NCBI GenBank assembly: GCA_965204665.1 | Contig: OZ242002.1 | Span: forward strand, 1,860,001-1,924,000 | Reading direction: 5' to 3' | DNA length: 64,000 nt | Source: Nemesobacter sp965204665 | Lineage (GTDB): Bacteria > Desulfobacterota_D > UBA1144 > Nemesobacterales > Nemesobacteraceae | Shown here: positions 9,974 through 17,616 of the stretch, in pieces | How positions within the stretch are numbered: position 1 is the first letter of the stretch | Layout of the letters: each line of letters opens with the position of its first letter | Translations under genes and position numbers: made by a program | Notes under the pieces: model-generated | Told to the model about the DNA's origin: nothing | What the model saw: the letters and a program-made list of their open reading frames with translations, nothing else | Databases searched by the model: none

Positions 9974-11804
9974 TAAACCTGACAACACGCAAAGACTGGA
10001 GGGAGAAATCATCCCTCCAGAATTAGCCATAAAGGCTATGCGTGATAGTGGATACAACAATACAGACTACGCACTGGCAGAGTTGATTGACAACTCTGTT
10101 CAAGCTAAAGCAACTGGTGTTGAAGTCATTTGTATCGAGAAATATCAACAAGTCAAGTCAAAAACTAGTTCTAGAATTAAGACGATCGGGGTTCTTGATA
10201 ACGGTGAAGGAATGTCACCCGAAACCCTTCGTCTTGCATTACAGTTTGGCAACGGAACACACTTGACAGATCGCAAGGGGATCGGACGATTTGGAATGGG
10301 GCTTCCTAACTCGTCGATATCCCAATGTCGCCATGTTGGGGTGTGGACATGGCAGAACGGTCCTGATAACGCTATGTATACCTATCTTGATATTGATGAG
10401 ATTGAGAAACGCAGCATGTTTTTAGTGCCTGAACCTCAACATAGGCCATTACCCAAAGAATGGCGCAGTTTATCAAATATTGTTGGTACTACAGGCACAC
10501 TTGTTCAGTGGAGTAAATTAGAGACTCATCGCCTTAGTTGGAAGAGAGCAAAAGCAACGCTAAAGAACACGGAATTTCTGATCGGACGTATGTATCGCAA
10601 GTTTATCAACGACGGTAGGTTGTCTATACGCTTACTGGCTCTGATCAAAGGCTATGATGACTCTACCAGAGAAGATAGAATTGTTCGAGTGAACGACCCC
10701 CTGTACCTCATGGGTAATTCCTCAACTCCGAAACCATTTGATATTGAGCCAATGTTTCAACGCTGGGGAGAGCACGATGAGAAATTTTCAATCCAATATA
10801 ACGGAACATTACATGAAGTTTTTGTGAGGATAAGTTACGCACACGATAAGACCTTACCTGATGATAATAAAGACCGTGGTAGCAAAGAGTATGGAAAGCA
10901 TGCAGCCAAGAACATAGGGTTGTCGATTGTTCGAGAGGGTCGCGAACTCAATCTTGACAAATCATGGACGAACAATTACGACCCGGTCGAACGCTGGTGG
11001 GGGGTAGAGGTTGAATTCCCTTCGGCTCTTGACGAGATATTTGGCGTTACTAACAGCAAACAGGATGCGACAATCTTTTCTGCCATGGCTCAGTTCAACT
11101 GGAAGACTGAAGCCGAACGTGGTGAATTACTATCCGATTTTATTGACCGAATTAAGGGAGATGGAGATCCCCGTGCACTTCTATTGAGAATCGTTGTTTA
11201 CATTCATACTCAACTTAAGGAGATACGCATTAGGCTCAAGGAACAAACCGCAGGTCGTCGAACGAAATCTAATAGGCACAACAAGCCCTCGGCCGCGGAT
11301 ACAGCGACAGTTAAGTATCGAGAACGAGCGAAGCATGGGCATTCTATTGATGCGGATAAAGAAGAGTTTACAGAAAAAGACTGCAAGAGCCTTGAGCGAG
11401 ACTTGAGAGATGAGATGCATTACTCTGACAAAGTGGCCAAGGAAATTGTAAATGCAATACTTTTCCGCAAACGTAAGGTCGATTTCTATGCTAAGGCGAT
11501 GGATGGCTATGCCTTCTTCAATGTTGAGATCAAACAAGGTGGACTGACCGCCATTGTCTTTAACACAAAACACCCTTTCTATAAGCCACTGATGGAGTCA
11601 CTAGAACCGCCAAATAACGGTGACGAGTCAGATGCTGATCTGGTTGACCGAATTCATAAGGCTAGCGACACACTACATTTATTGTTCGCAGCATGGGCTC
11701 GTTATGAATTGGAGGAGGCAAACCGGAAAGACTATCTATTCGATATGCGACAGGAGTGGGGAAAGATGGCGCGATTCATTTTGACCGAACCGGGGGAGGA
11801 ATGA
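9960..11804 (+). CDS. GHKL ATPase of MutL/MORC type (defence-associated)
   Basis: From ATG 9960 (with GGGAGG about eight bases upstream) the product has 614 residues. The Bergerat fold motifs are clear: LAELIDNSVQA (residues 39-49, with the metal-binding N45), LDNGEGM (79-85) and GRFGMGLPNSS (109-119). An earlier in-frame start at 9891 would lie inside the helicase gene and lacks a ribosome site. Bacterial GHKL ATPases of this type occur in restriction-modification loci next to SF2 helicases and nucleases and are related to eukaryotic MORC. Here it likely acts as an ATP-driven clamp with its neighbours. The start overlaps the helicase end and the stop lies one base before the nuclease gene. 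Confidence 0.8.
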   Translation: MNQINKPDNTQRLEGEIIPPELAIKAMRDSGYNNTDYALAELIDNSVQAKATGVEVICIEKYQQVKSKTSSRIKTIGVLDNGEGMSPETLRLALQFGNGTHLTDRKGIGRFGMGLPNSSISQCRHVGVWTWQNGPDNAMYTYLDIDEIEKRSMFLVPEPQHRPLPKEWRSLSNIVGTTGTLVQWSKLETHRLSWKRAKATLKNTEFLIGRMYRKFINDGRLSIRLLALIKGYDDSTREDRIVRVNDPLYLMGNSSTPKPFDIEPMFQRWGEHDEKFSIQYNGTLHEVFVRISYAHDKTLPDDNKDRGSKEYGKHAAKNIGLSIVREGRELNLDKSWTNNYDPVERWWGVEVEFPSALDEIFGVTNSKQDATIFSAMAQFNWKTEAERGELLSDFIDRIKGDGDPRALLLRIVVYIHTQLKEIRIRLKEQTAGRRTKSNRHNKPSAADTATVKYRERAKHGHSIDADKEEFTEKDCKSLERDLRDEMHYSDKVAKEIVNAILFRKRKVDFYAKAMDGYAFFNVEIKQGGLTAIVFNTKHPFYKPLMESLEPPNNGDESDADLVDRIHKASDTLHLLFAAWARYELEEANRKDYLFDMRQEWGKMARFILTEPGEE

Positions 11805-11805
11805 C

Positions 11806-12762
11806 ATGACATTAGCGTTCCCTGGTAACGCAGTTGTTGAACTTATAAAAAATGCTACCAGCCGAATCATTATCGTAGCACCATATATAAAGTCGGTGAC
11901 TATTCATCATCTTCTCAAGAAGATTCCAGAAACAGTTTCAGAGTTGATTTGCGTCACACGTTGGCTACCGGGGGATATTGTTTCGGGTGTTTGTGATCTT
12001 GAAATTTTCGACGATATAATGCAGTTGAAAAGTGGTCAACTAAGAGTTCATCCACATTTGCATGCGAAATACTATTCAAATGGACAAACAACTCTTGTAG
12101 GTTCCGCCAATTTGACTTCGAGTGGCCTTGGATGGAACATGCCAACTAATGTAGAACTTCTGGTTGAATTATCTGCAGATTTCCCCGGTTTATTAGACTG
12201 GGAGTCTAGGTTATTGAATTCATCCGTTGAGGTTACCCCATTGTTACACAAGCAAATTTATGAACAGGCTGAACAACTCCGAAAAGACCAGTTAGTAGAT
12301 CACATTTCTAGAGTTGAAATCGAATTGGAGGAAAGAATAAACGAAAATATTTTTTCTTGGTTACCACAATGCCCGGTTCCAAACCGCCTCTGGGAAGTCT
12401 ATTGTGGACGGGGAGCTGACATTATGGTTAGTAGTGCATTTAAGGCCGCTCAAGATGATTTGGCGTCATTATCCCCACCGCAAGGCTTATCCAAAGATTT
12501 ATTCACTATGTACATGGCAGGAATACTACAACAAACACTTTTGTTCAAAGAAATAAATAGATTAGCTATGGTTGGCTTGACTGATGAGAAAGCTCACAAG
12601 TTTTTGTCCGATCATTTTAGTGGTAGTGTCGGAGATGTGAATGATGTCTGTCAAATTTGGCGTATTATAAAGTCATGGATGCTTTTCTTTTTCCCGGAAT
12701 CTTTTATGGTAGAAACTGACCAAGAAGTGCTGATCAAGGGACAGAGGATCACCGGTCGGTAA
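11806..12762 (+). CDS. Phospholipase D-fold nuclease (putative effector of the phosphorothioation island)
   Basis: A 318-residue protein with one HKD-type site: HLHAKYY (H86, K88) followed by LVGSANLTSSG (about 98-107), the arrangement seen in PLD-fold nucleases. A single motif implies that a dimer forms the active site. A GGGGAGGA ribosome site overlaps the end of the GHKL gene, so the helicase, GHKL ATPase and nuclease are one translational unit. I infer that it cuts or nicks DNA lacking the modification. It could correspond to the nicking subunit of the SspFGH module, but this has not been verified by alignment. Confidence 0.75.
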   Translation: MTLAFPGNAVVELIKNATSRIIIVAPYIKSVTIHHLLKKIPETVSELICVTRWLPGDIVSGVCDLEIFDDIMQLKSGQLRVHPHLHAKYYSNGQTTLVGSANLTSSGLGWNMPTNVELLVELSADFPGLLDWESRLLNSSVEVTPLLHKQIYEQAEQLRKDQLVDHISRVEIELEERINENIFSWLPQCPVPNRLWEVYCGRGADIMVSSAFKAAQDDLASLSPPQGLSKDLFTMYMAGILQQTLLFKEINRLAMVGLTDEKAHKFLSDHFSGSVGDVNDVCQIWRIIKSWMLFFFPESFMVETDQEVLIKGQRITGR

Positions 12763-13099
12763 ATTTATGTGAGAGAAACATGAGAAAACAGGGCGTGGTG
12801 TGACGATAGACTTGTCTGATCATCCTTGAAAGTTATTCAAACTCTGATAAATAACGACAATGCAGAATGTCCGATAATGTATATTATGTTAACTTAAATA
12901 AATACTAGTTCAATAGCCCGACATTTCCACAGAGATCATAATAACCCAGCAATCTCTCAATTTATGTATGTTCAACCTTATGAACGAAGTCAAATAAATG
13001 CACCTGTCCACCTGTCGAGTTATGTGAACAGTTTCTGATTTCGTGGTATAATCCGTCCCATAAAATTTTTCTTGGAAACTTTAGGAGAAACACAAAACC
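12763..13099. other. Intergenic region after the defence island
   Basis: These 337 AT-rich bases hold no credible gene. No strong terminator hairpin with a T-tract was seen after the nuclease gene. The only functional element supported is the fmdB promoter near the right end. Confidence 0.5.
13025..13052 (+). promoter_or_regulatory. Promoter of the fmdB-like gene
   Basis: TGAACA (13025-13030) and TATAAT (13047-13052) are 16 bases apart, and TGG directly before the -10 makes it an extended -10 (TGnTATAAT). It ends 47 bases upstream of the ATG at 13100, with AGGAG in between. Confidence 0.65.
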
Positions 13100-13465
13100 A
13101 TGCCTATTTACGAATACGAGTGTAAAAAGTGTGAAGGTGTTTTTGAGATATTCCAAGGCTTTAACGATCAGCCGGCCACTAAATGCGAAGAGTGCGGCGG
13201 AAAACTCAAGCGTCTCATATCTCTTTCCTCTTTCCATCTGAAAGGATCCGGTTGGTATGAAACTGACTACGGGAAGAAAAAAGTTACAGAACCGAAACAG
13301 TTAAAAGATCACGCAGATGCAGACGGAGACGCTCCCAAAACTTCAGAGTCATCTCAAAATGGCTCCGTGCCGTCCGATAACCGTGGTAATGATGGCGCAG
13401 ATACCGGAGGTTTTGTCTACGACTCAATAAAATCTGACACGAAAAGAGCTAAGAAAAAAGATTAG
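13100..13465 (+). CDS. FmdB-family zinc ribbon protein
   Basis: A 121-residue protein starting MPIYEYECKKC, the signature of the FmdB/putative regulatory protein family. Two CxxC pairs (YECKKC at residues 7-10 and KCEECGG near 32-35) form the zinc ribbon. The C-terminal half is low complexity, rich in D, S, K and G. Function is not established for the family beyond the zinc ribbon, and a regulatory or metal-binding role is suggested. The SDR gene follows 12 bases later, so the two are probably cotranscribed. Confidence 0.85.
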   Translation: MPIYEYECKKCEGVFEIFQGFNDQPATKCEECGGKLKRLISLSSFHLKGSGWYETDYGKKKVTEPKQLKDHADADGDAPKTSESSQNGSVPSDNRGNDGADTGGFVYDSIKSDTKRAKKKD

Positions 13466-13477
13466 GTAGTCTTACCT

Positions 13478-14269
13478 ATGTATCTTGGAATAAAGGGAAA
13501 AACAGCTCTTGTGGCCGCATCCAGCAGAGGGATCGGAAAAGCAATAGCTTTTAGTCTTGCAGAAGAAGGAGTGAATCTTTCCCTTTTCTCTCGCACAGAA
13601 GAGGATATAAACCGCACTGCGGAAGAGATAAGAAAACAGTTTCCAGTTCGTGTTATTGCTGCCGTAGCAGATGTAACGGAAAAATCCCAGATTGATTCCG
13701 TCGTAGAAAAGACAGTTTCACAATTCGGTGGCATTGATATCCTTATAAACAACGCAGGAGGCCCTACTTTCGGTTTTTTTGGAGATTTCGACTCCTTTCA
13801 ATGGCAGGAGGCCCTAGAGCTTAACCTGTTAAGCGCAATCTATTTGTGCAGGAAGGTCGTTCCCTACATGAAGGAAAAAAGTTGGGGAAGAATAATCAAC
13901 ATAACTTCAATAGCCGTCAAACAGCCATTGGAAGGACTTATTCTTTCGAATACTGCGCGCACGGGACTCGTAGGGTTTTCAAAAACACTTTCAAGTGAGT
14001 TGGGAGAATACAATATTCTGGTAAATAATATATGTCCTGGAAGGATTTACACAGACAGAATAAGATCCCTCGCAGAAAAACGCGCCACGCAGTCGAGTAT
14101 TGATTACGAAGATGCCATCGAAAAAATGCAAAGCGACATTGCACTTAAGAGAATCGGTGATCCGAAAGAACTTGCCGCCCTCGCCTGTTTCTTAGCATCG
14201 GAAAAGGCAAGTTATATAACCGGCACCACAATACAGGTTGACGGAGGTCTTGTGCGTGGACTTTTCTGA
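13478..14269 (+). CDS. Short-chain dehydrogenase/reductase (FabG-like)
   Basis: A 263-residue Rossmann-fold SDR. The cofactor motif AASSRGIGKAIA (residues about 12-24) is TGxxxGIG-like. NNAGG (about 91-95) is the NNAG block. The C-terminus ITGTTIQVDGGLVRG is typical of FabG and related reductases. The usual YxxxK active site is not intact: after INITSIAVKQPLEG comes LILSNTARTGLVGF, where S/N/T replaces the expected Y-AxxK context. This resembles a branch of SDRs lacking the canonical tyrosine. Substrate unknown. Confidence 0.8.
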   Translation: MYLGIKGKTALVAASSRGIGKAIAFSLAEEGVNLSLFSRTEEDINRTAEEIRKQFPVRVIAAVADVTEKSQIDSVVEKTVSQFGGIDILINNAGGPTFGFFGDFDSFQWQEALELNLLSAIYLCRKVVPYMKEKSWGRIINITSIAVKQPLEGLILSNTARTGLVGFSKTLSSELGEYNILVNNICPGRIYTDRIRSLAEKRATQSSIDYEDAIEKMQSDIALKRIGDPKELAALACFLASEKASYITGTTIQVDGGLVRGLF

Positions 14270-14293
14270 GCCAATACAACCCTTCCCCGCGTT

Positions 14294-14312
14294 ATTATGG
14301 TCCGCCCATAAT
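14294..14312 (+). terminator. Short hairpin after the SDR gene
   Basis: ATTATGG (14294-14300) and CCATAAT (14306-14312) form 7-bp perfect arms with a 5-base loop, 25 bases after the SDR stop. There is no run of T after it, so it may be a weak terminator or a protein-binding palindrome. Confidence 0.3.
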
Positions 14313-14406
14313 GAAGAGTTTCCGGGTATAATTATGGTTGTAATAGAGGCATTGGTGATGAGATATAGTCAGTATATAGGTTGTTGTTGGGTCGGGAGAA
14401 TTGGAC

Positions 14407-14721
14407 ATGCATGCCATCATCACTGAGAAGAGAGAAGAACTGGCCGAAATCTGTAGACGATATGATGTGGAACGTCTTGAAGTCTTCGGGTCGGCGGCGA
14501 GGGGCACAGATTTTAACCCCGAGACAAGCGACGCTGATTTTCTAGTCAAGTTCAGACCCCAAAACGACCGGGCAACTCTCCAACAGTATTTTGATTTTGC
14601 CGAGGAACTGCGCCAGACTCTGGGTTGTCCTGTTGACTTGGTTGAGTCGGAAGCAATCCGAAATCCATACCTGTGCGTAGCCATCAACAAATCGCGTGAA
14701 CTTGTTTATGCTTCTTCCTGA
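14407..14721 (+). CDS. Minimal nucleotidyltransferase (MNT) domain protein
   Basis: A 104-residue protein with the polymerase beta-like active-site pattern FGSAARG followed by SDADFLVKF (GSx10DxD). This is the minimal nucleotidyltransferase family, which usually pairs with a HEPN protein as a toxin-antitoxin system. The ATG at 14407 is preferred because GGGAGAA lies about seven bases upstream. The TTG six bases earlier is too close. No HEPN gene is adjacent: the next gene is a reverse-strand GIY-YIG protein. It may be an orphan antitoxin. Confidence 0.8.
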   Translation: MHAIITEKREELAEICRRYDVERLEVFGSAARGTDFNPETSDADFLVKFRPQNDRATLQQYFDFAEELRQTLGCPVDLVESEAIRNPYLCVAINKSRELVYASS

Positions 14722-14801
14722 TCCTCTTGTTTTTCTAGCGTCGTACGCACTTTAACAACTACCTTTGGATATGGTCGTACTTACAGATCGTCTTCACACC
14801 T

Positions 14802-15536
14802 TTACTCCCATCCATATGCTATGGGGTTGGCCCTACCCTGCTTCGAAAACTCAGTGGGTATGAGTTTTCCGACATAGGCATCGGCAACAGACCCCTTTAC
14901 TTCACATCCAGTAAATTTAAATCTTCTCGGTTCACTGCTTGGGACCCACTTGCAAACGGTAAACACTCCTCTAACAATTTTGTTTATTACTGCAAGAACA
15001 TAGTCAGCGCGTTCAGCTTTCTTTATATCAACCACCCAATTACCGCGAACCGCCTCATATAGACTTCCCCGTCTGTGCAAAGTTCCTTCATTTATTTTGA
15101 TATAAAGCAACTTGTGGTTCTTTATCGGGTCCATGACACGCTTGCTATATTGCCTGTCGAGTTGCTCGGCATTGGCTGGACCTCTGTCGGAGCCCTTACC
15201 TTTCAACACATTTTTCAGCCCGGGTATTATATCAATCAGCACCGCCTCTACCTCTTTCGCTACATCTTCGGTTAACTTATGACGATGTACGATATGCGTT
15301 GGTTGAAGCCCGGCACGTCTTATTTCCCGAATAGTTTCCAGTTTTGCTGACTTTGAGGTTTCCCCCTCGTTTAGTTCTAATTTCTCATCCTCATTGATAT
15401 GGTGAAAAATTCTATTCCCTCTTCCCCTTCCAACATAAAATGTCTGTCCATCTCTAGGATCAATGAGACGATAAACATAACAATCCAGTTCCTCCGCTAC
15501 TCCAAGTGAAAATGATTTTTTTCTTTTCTCGCCCAT
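14802..15536 (-). CDS. GIY-YIG domain protein (LEM3-like nuclease fold)
   Basis: Using ATG at 15536 the product has 244 residues. The N-terminal CYVYRLIDPRDGQTFYVGRG is the GIY-YIG core (YxY then YVG), followed by the conserved R and H region GNRIFHH and a helix with the likely catalytic glutamate. This is the bacterial relative of the LEM-3/ANKLE1 GIY-YIG nucleases. The C-terminal half is not recognised. It converges on the MNT gene and sits in a cluster of accessory genes, which suggests a role in defence or mobile DNA, but this is inference. Confidence 0.7.
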   Translation of the reverse strand: MGEKRKKSFSLGVAEELDCYVYRLIDPRDGQTFYVGRGRGNRIFHHINEDEKLELNEGETSKSAKLETIREIRRAGLQPTHIVHRHKLTEDVAKEVEAVLIDIIPGLKNVLKGKGSDRGPANAEQLDRQYSKRVMDPIKNHKLLYIKINEGTLHRRGSLYEAVRGNWVVDIKKAERADYVLAVINKIVRGVFTVCKWVPSSEPRRFKFTGCEVKGSVADAYVGKLIPTEFSKQGRANPIAYGWE

Positions 15537-15774
15537 CGCTGCTGTATAACCTTCTGTTCTCAATCACTAAATATACACAGACAGGTACTGTATCGCAACT
15601 CGGTTGCTGGAAAACAGGGAAAAGGTCAAAGAGAGTATTTATTCAGCACCAATGGTCCTACCTGAGGGTATGTGTGTTCGTTAACAATATATAATTGTGC
15701 CATATGAATATTCTTCTTACAGAATCACATTAATCTTGATGATTTGACCTTCTCAAATGCTTGTACTTTGCTAC

Positions 15775-15802
15775 TTGACAAATCAATTTATTTAGATATA
15801 CT
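15775..15802 (+). promoter_or_regulatory. Sigma-70-type promoter of the DUF697-like gene
   Basis: TTGACA (15775-15780) and TATACT (15797-15802) with a 16-base spacer. Transcription would begin near 15809, giving a leader of about 190 bases that includes the C10 tract. Confidence 0.65.
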
Positions 15803-15835
15803 AGTTAATCAATGTGTATAGATCATAGTCATACT

Positions 15836-15845
15836 CCCCCCCCCC
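15836..15845 (+). repeat. C10 homopolymer in the leader of the DUF697-like gene
   Basis: Ten consecutive C bases about 27 bases after the predicted transcription start, in otherwise AT-rich DNA. A length-variable tract here could affect leader structure or translation. No promoter elements flank it at a sensible distance on either strand. Confidence 0.8.
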
Positions 15846-15996
15846 ACGCTAAGGTACAGTAAAAAGTCTGCTCTGGAAGTTCAGACTAAAACATACTTAG
15901 TAACGTACATACTATTTTTCTGTTTCATCAGTGTAGTCGAACAGTTCAACCGAACCTGTTCAGAAAGTTTGACCTATCAAAATAAAGTTCTACCAA

Positions 15997-17616
15997 ATGG
16001 TGGAAAGCAAGATGCTTGGGTTGGATGAGATTCATCCAGTGTTTCGGGTACAGCATGCAGTTGCCACAGGAGATTCAAATCGTTTTTTGAAGAGACAAAA
16101 AATATTTATTGAAGACGAGGAGGAGAAAAGAGAGATGATTGGTAATAGAAGGAACAAAGTTATTAGTATAAGGAATAAGGTTACGGGAAAACTCCAAAGA
16201 GAATATTTTGCCATAGAGAGTAGAAACGATATTTCTGATGATAAAAAAGTGTCGCAGATAATAAAAATTACTGCGTCAATCTGTGCTGGAATTGTAACCC
16301 AACCAATTCCAATCGCGGATTTTTTCATTCTTACTCCCATACAAGCATTCATGGGGTCAAGAATAGCTAGAATCAGAGGTGTGCACGTTACGAAAAACAG
16401 TATGAAGAATACTCTGAAGGAACTTTCAGGAGTAGTCGGTCTTGGCCTCGGGGCTCAGCAATTCACCATAGGAGCGTATAAAGTCGGACTTCCCCTCTTA
16501 GGGGGATTTATGGCGATACCTCTTGCGTATGGATTAACGTATGGAATCGGAAGGGTTTTGGATACATATTTCATAGCCAAAGATAAGAAACAGTTATTTG
16601 ATCCTGAGAAACTGAAAGAAGCATGGAAGAAAGGTAAGAAGGAGGGAAAAGATAAACACCTCTCTAAGCAAGATGCTGAAGAATTAAGTTTTTCCGGACC
16701 TACAATAAATTTCGTCAGAACAAATCTTGATGAACTGGCAATATTGGCATCGTTTGAATCAATAAGAACGGGTTTTGGAGTTACAGAATATGATCAAGCA
16801 GTTCTCGAAGCATTCAAGAGATATTCCGACAAGACTCAAGATATGGAAAGCGTCCGTGATTACCTCGAAGGAATGACTGAGGAGCAGATTCTAGGAGTTA
16901 TTTCAAACGTAAAAGGCATTCTTCATGAGATAGAATTTGTCAGAATGGAAAACAGCGATGGTGACAGCGTTACGGCAACTTTGTTTCCTGAAACAAATCA
17001 TAAGGGATTTGATATAGAACTGACCGATGAAAGTACCGGCCAAGTCTGGCAAACTCAACTCAAGACAACCGACAATGAAGATTACGTTCAAGAATGGATC
17101 GAAAAACACCCTGATGGTGAAATTCTGGTATCAAAAGAAATCGCAGATGAAATGGGTCTCCCGTCTTCCGGTTTCTCAAATGAAGAGATTACGGTAAAAG
17201 TGGAAACATTTACTGAGAAACTTCTAGATGCGAGCGAATTTTCGCCGGTTTGGTATCTGCTTCCTACTTCTCTGGCTCTGATTTCGATATCACTTGTTGT
17301 CAGAGAATTATATAAGAGATATAGAGACGGTGAAATAACTATTCATCAATTTAAGTCAATGTGTCTGAAGATCACGGGAATCAAAACTGGGAAATTCGCG
17401 GTTTTGATGGTAGCGCTCAAGATACCGGTTGTCAACGTTTTTGTGGGAACGGTATTAATAGCGAAGATAATTTACTCACTGTCTCTGTGTGTTGATAAAA
17501 TCCCAAAGAAACTAGGAAAGACGGGAGACCTCACGGCGTTTTTAACACTTAAACGTAGGAACTCCCGCAGGTGGCTAAGTGGGTTAAGATTTTCTTTCAG
17601 TTCCCATAAATCCTGA
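15997..17616 (+). CDS. Membrane protein with DUF697-like region, function unknown
   Basis: A 539-residue protein (ATG 15997; ATG 16012 has a better GGTGGA site). Residues about 95-200 resemble DUF697: amphipathic helices and glycine-rich segments with QPIPIADFFILTPIQAFMGS and an IARIRGV block, followed by GLPLLGGFMAIPLAYGLTYG. DUF697 is usually attached to GTPases or stress proteins, yet no GTPase motif is present. The middle has KGFDIELTDESTGQ and WQTQLKTT, a spacing reminiscent of a D...QxK nuclease-like core, which may be coincidence. Two or three hydrophobic helices lie near the C-terminus. It overlaps the convergent PBP gene by 20 bases. Confidence 0.55.
   Translation: MVESKMLGLDEIHPVFRVQHAVATGDSNRFLKRQKIFIEDEEEKREMIGNRRNKVISIRNKVTGKLQREYFAIESRNDISDDKKVSQIIKITASICAGIVTQPIPIADFFILTPIQAFMGSRIARIRGVHVTKNSMKNTLKELSGVVGLGLGAQQFTIGAYKVGLPLLGGFMAIPLAYGLTYGIGRVLDTYFIAKDKKQLFDPEKLKEAWKKGKKEGKDKHLSKQDAEELSFSGPTINFVRTNLDELAILASFESIRTGFGVTEYDQAVLEAFKRYSDKTQDMESVRDYLEGMTEEQILGVISNVKGILHEIEFVRMENSDGDSVTATLFPETNHKGFDIELTDESTGQVWQTQLKTTDNEDYVQEWIEKHPDGEILVSKEIADEMGLPSSGFSNEEITVKVETFTEKLLDASEFSPVWYLLPTSLALISISLVVRELYKRYRDGEITIHQFKSMCLKITGIKTGKFAVLMVALKIPVVNVFVGTVLIAKIIYSLSLCVDKIPKKLGKTGDLTAFLTLKRRNSRRWLSGLRFSFSSHKS

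Larger units (their letters stand above)
15537..15996. other. Intergenic region with promoter and C10 tract
   Basis: These 460 AT-rich bases lie between divergent genes. They contain a near-consensus forward promoter (15775-15802) and a C10 homopolymer (15836-15845). No gene is supported. Short frames exist but have no ribosome sites or family resemblance. Confidence 0.5.

Noticed and set aside
1752..12762. Canonical Dnd system or DISARM
   Set aside because: dndB, dndD and dndE are missing, and there is no DUF1998 protein or DISARM methylase. The gene order fits Ssp better.
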